Part shown: positions 62,201-64,000 of the stretch, in pieces
How positions within the stretch are numbered: position 1 is the first letter of the stretch
Layout: each line of letters begins with the position of its first letter
Source of the DNA: Wuchereria bancrofti
Lineage: Eukaryota > Nematoda > Chromadorea > Rhabditida > Onchocercidae
Length of the DNA: 64,000 bases
Direction: 5' to 3'
Assembly: GCA_005281725.1 (NCBI GenBank)
Contig: SSBO01000009.1
Location: 11,794,250-11,858,249 of the forward strand
Made by a program: the position numbers and the translations under genes
The notes under the pieces: model-generated
Databases searched by the model: none
Seen by the model: only the letters and a program-made list of their open reading frames with translations
What the model was told of the DNA's origin: nothing

Positions 62201-64000
62201 CATCCACAGATAGCCAACCAGGATCATCTCTTAAAAGGATAAACCTTAGTGTATCAAGTGGTGCATTTTCAAGTTCCGGTTGCAAGATGGGATTACCTGA
62301 AACAGTCCAATACTTCCTTTTTAATAATTTAATTTATCAATTCAAAATTCTTACTTCAGCTGAGATTTCAGAAGGAAAAAGAAAAACCTTTGAATAGCTT
62401 TTCAGTATTAATAGTTCTTTCATATTTGGCTCGTTTAAAATGAGCTTTTGTCACAGTATTCTGAAACATAAATTTTTCGACTTAATTTCATTAATTAAAA
62501 ATATAAAACAAAAAATGCAAGAATAGTCATTTTGCATATTTCATATTCGTTGTAAAAATAGTTGGAAACAAATCTTAAAGAAACAAGCCAAAAATAAGTT
62601 TGGAATACGTTGAAATGAGATATTCGATTGAACAGAATTAAATTGAAAAATTGATACTAGAGACAAACTTACCAGTACTTGTGCATTAACAGTGATTTTT
62701 TGTTCTGGAATATTTCCATCGGGATCACGAGCAGTTATATTCAATTGATAAGTTCCTGCTGCTGGCAAGGACCAAAGTCGCCCGTAATAAATATCATCAC
62801 GCACCTTTTCTAGCGAAATAAATGCTGATGCCGGACCATCAATGCTTATCTCATTGATATTATATGGTGCTGCATCATTATCTTTTACCTGTTAATTGCA
62901 AATCTTTTGGTGAAAATTTAATGTTTGCCAAAATTCATCCTTTTATTTATTGGAAGTAGTTTTTATTTCGTCATTATTTAAAATTATTCATTCGGAATCA
63001 ACTTTTATTACCTTTACAACAAAAGGCTTCGTCAGACGGCCATTTGATACCGTAATATCATTTTGCAATGTTTCTAGAATTGGACCATTGTCATTTCGAT
63101 CGTCGATATGAATTCTTACGATTGCAGGAATGGAATTTAAACCATCTTAAGAATCAGGAAATTTGTATATTGTACAGGTGTCACATACAACAAGTGATGA
63201 TAAAGATTATTTGATGACAAAATTTGAACTGGTCTATTTCAGAAATAAGCAACATTCCAGAGTTTCTTTTGACAATATGCTTTTTTCCTAATTCGGTCTA
63301 CTTCCGGTCTAGCAGTAGGGAAAGGGTTTATGCCAGTGAAAATTTGTCATTTAAGACACTTTAACTGAATATGTAAGTGAACAGCTCGTTCAAGGTGATG
63401 TAAGTAATGAAAAGTTAGGGTGAAATTTTACGTGTCACAAAATCTGAAGGGACGAAGCCAGAATATTGATGGTATTCTCAAGTAAGTTCTACGTTAATGG
63501 TTACCACAGGTAAGTTATATTATGATTGAATGATTAATGAAAGAGCTTACTGAGATCAGTAACGATAGCAAGAAGGTGATATGCAGTAGTTTGCTCTCGA
63601 TCCAAACATGGCAAGACACTTGGACATGAAACACTTACTGTACCACCGTTTATCGCGAATCTTTAAATGAATGAATTTTAGAGAATGTACAATTTATCTT
63701 GCAAATGTTGATAAAAAAAATACTGTTGTTTGCTTTTTATTTTTGAATTTTTAAGCAAATTTGCTTTCAAATATAAAGGAAGTGGAGTTTTGAACTTGAA
63801 GCTGGCTAATTTGAATGAAATAATTTAATTTAAATAAAATAAGAATAATTTTTTTCACATTATTTATACAAGTAAATACACTGTAACAAAATATCCAAAA
63901 TATACAGTTCACTTCCGGGACCAATCAGCTGATAAGTGATTGGATGCTCACGGTGATCCATAAATTCAACTTCCATTTGGCCAACTTTTTGTCCTGTTAT
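38285..64000 (-). CDS. Large single-pass cadherin (5' end beyond window)
   Basis: About 31 in-phase minus-strand exons run from the partial one at 63906-64000 through 63552-63660, 63012-63145, 62673-62888, 62388-62460, 62164-62296, 61809-61969, 61533-61654, 61345-61453, 60999-61078, 60636-60774, 60218-60402, 59709-59849, 59431-59550, 58910-59090, 58446-58550, 57856-57989, 57502-57594 and 57056-57160. After a 15.4-kb intron come 41489-41602, 41149-41263, 40894-41002, 40593-40744, 40413-40503, 40152-40335, 39875-39963, 39676-39771, 39566-39601, 39292-39430, 38989-39160, 38505-38567 and 38285-38358. Calcium-site motifs typical of cadherin repeats: LDREQ, DRNDNGP, DVDDNPP, ADLDRE, DVNDNVP, ELDHEL, DTNDNLP. 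Near the C-terminus are a degenerate Cys-containing region, one transmembrane helix (ALFWAGLSLVGILILLSFCI) and a tail of about 55 residues ending DNIFTPR with no evident catenin-binding motif. Expected role: extracellular adhesion or recognition. Which nematode cdh gene it is, I cannot say. Confidence 0.92.
41603..43860. other. Giant cadherin intron, 3' part
   Basis: Low-complexity A/T-rich intron sequence between the exon at 41489-41602 and the nested gene's stop at 43868. Frames here are Phe/Lys/Asn-rich and unsupported. Confidence 0.6.
43868..46170 (-). CDS. Nested polyglutamine-containing protein, four exons, unrecognised
   Basis: Exons 45922-46170, 44947-45881, 44473-44627 and 43868-44079 join with consistent phases (0, 2, 1), giving about 516 aa ending in TAG. 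The N-terminus is basic and Ser/Arg-rich (MNAIEKLDKILRRLSSKSRR). Then come an acidic Ser cluster (SSSCSDEDDLAE), HHLQEELERAYN leading into 12 consecutive Gln, and Ser/Asp-rich segments (CESEDADYVSDYSTYG, GRESGYLSGIDVRYS) that look like phospho-regulated disorder. A compact C-terminal region follows (FSLWFHEEIGLLGIACEVQW; VWHSPYWNLRDINQSNP; EQFIFGRDATKLDVGSL). Intron 1 is only 40 nt. No signal peptide or membrane segment. It lies wholly inside the 15.4-kb cadherin intron on the same strand. Family not recognised. Confidence 0.8.
45759..45794 (-). repeat. CAG/CAA repeat coding for 12 glutamines
   Basis: Five CAG then seven CAA codons in frame within exon 2 of the nested gene, followed by HQLQYVQQ. 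Mixed codons reduce expansion tendency. Confidence 0.95.
46180..57050. other. Giant cadherin intron, 5' part (upstream of nested gene)
   Basis: About 10.9 kb of A/T-rich DNA that should include the nested gene's promoter just above 46170. No repeat family is recognised. A few ORFs have less biased composition than background: minus 49017-49211 (five Cys, preceded by TTGCAG), plus 49825-49980 (MRVSEERDSFIKLDDKTGDN...), plus 50363-50641 (92 codons) and plus 54988-55206. None has paired splice sites or a known motif; they may be chance or small nested genes. Confidence 0.5.

Noticed and set aside
62149..62397. 82-codon plus-strand ORF
   Set aside because: It overlaps two cadherin exons (62164-62296 and 62388-62460) on the opposite strand; its composition reflects the antisense of those exons.
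1..64000. CRISPR arrays, operons, transposase genes or viral genes
   Set aside because: None seen. The only regular direct repeat array (1-890) has splice-site-bounded units and family homology, not CRISPR structure.

Overview
The window is a eukaryotic nuclear segment, most likely from a parasitic nematode of the spirurid/filarial type. It is roughly 70% A+T. Genes are split into 30-300 nt exons, introns are mostly 40-900 nt with TTTCAG-like acceptors, and no bacterial or operon-like signals are seen. The organism call is inference from gene architecture and protein families, not from a search. Almost all supported genes lie on the minus strand. Exon coordinates were derived by hand from splice sites and reading-phase continuity and may be off by 1-2 nt in places.

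1-7 kb: a local family of three minus-strand coiled-coil genes (exon 1 at 898-1065; 3150-3555; 4638-6203). Each is preceded by a copy of the same 5' flank carrying a TATA-like box and a leader splice donor. The first gene is joined to a large inverted repeat (1-890) whose two arms each contain a tandem array of identical 33-nt microexons; a mirror-image partial gene reads on the plus strand.

7-19.7 kb: gene-poor DNA holding a compact three-exon gene (11177-11980) for a secreted peptide precursor ending in KPRFG, i.e. a predicted PRF-amide FMRFamide-like peptide. A weaker two-exon candidate secreted protein lies at 8035-8979.

19.7-31.7 kb: a dense minus-strand cluster of a METTL25-type methyltransferase (10 exons), TMEM135 (11 exons, including 36- and 45-nt exons), and an unrecognised 9-exon protein with an RRVSF motif and an in-frame UAG between two alternative splice acceptors.

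31.7-38 kb: orphan minus-strand exons with good coding character that I could not assemble into one gene, a Cys-rich plus-strand ORF, and simple repeats.

38.3-64 kb: one very large minus-strand cadherin gene whose 5' end lies beyond the window. Thirty-one exons in the window give several cadherin repeats, one transmembrane helix and a short cytoplasmic tail. A 15.4-kb intron (41603-57055) contains an entire nested four-exon gene (43868-46170) on the same strand, encoding an unrecognised polyglutamine-containing protein.
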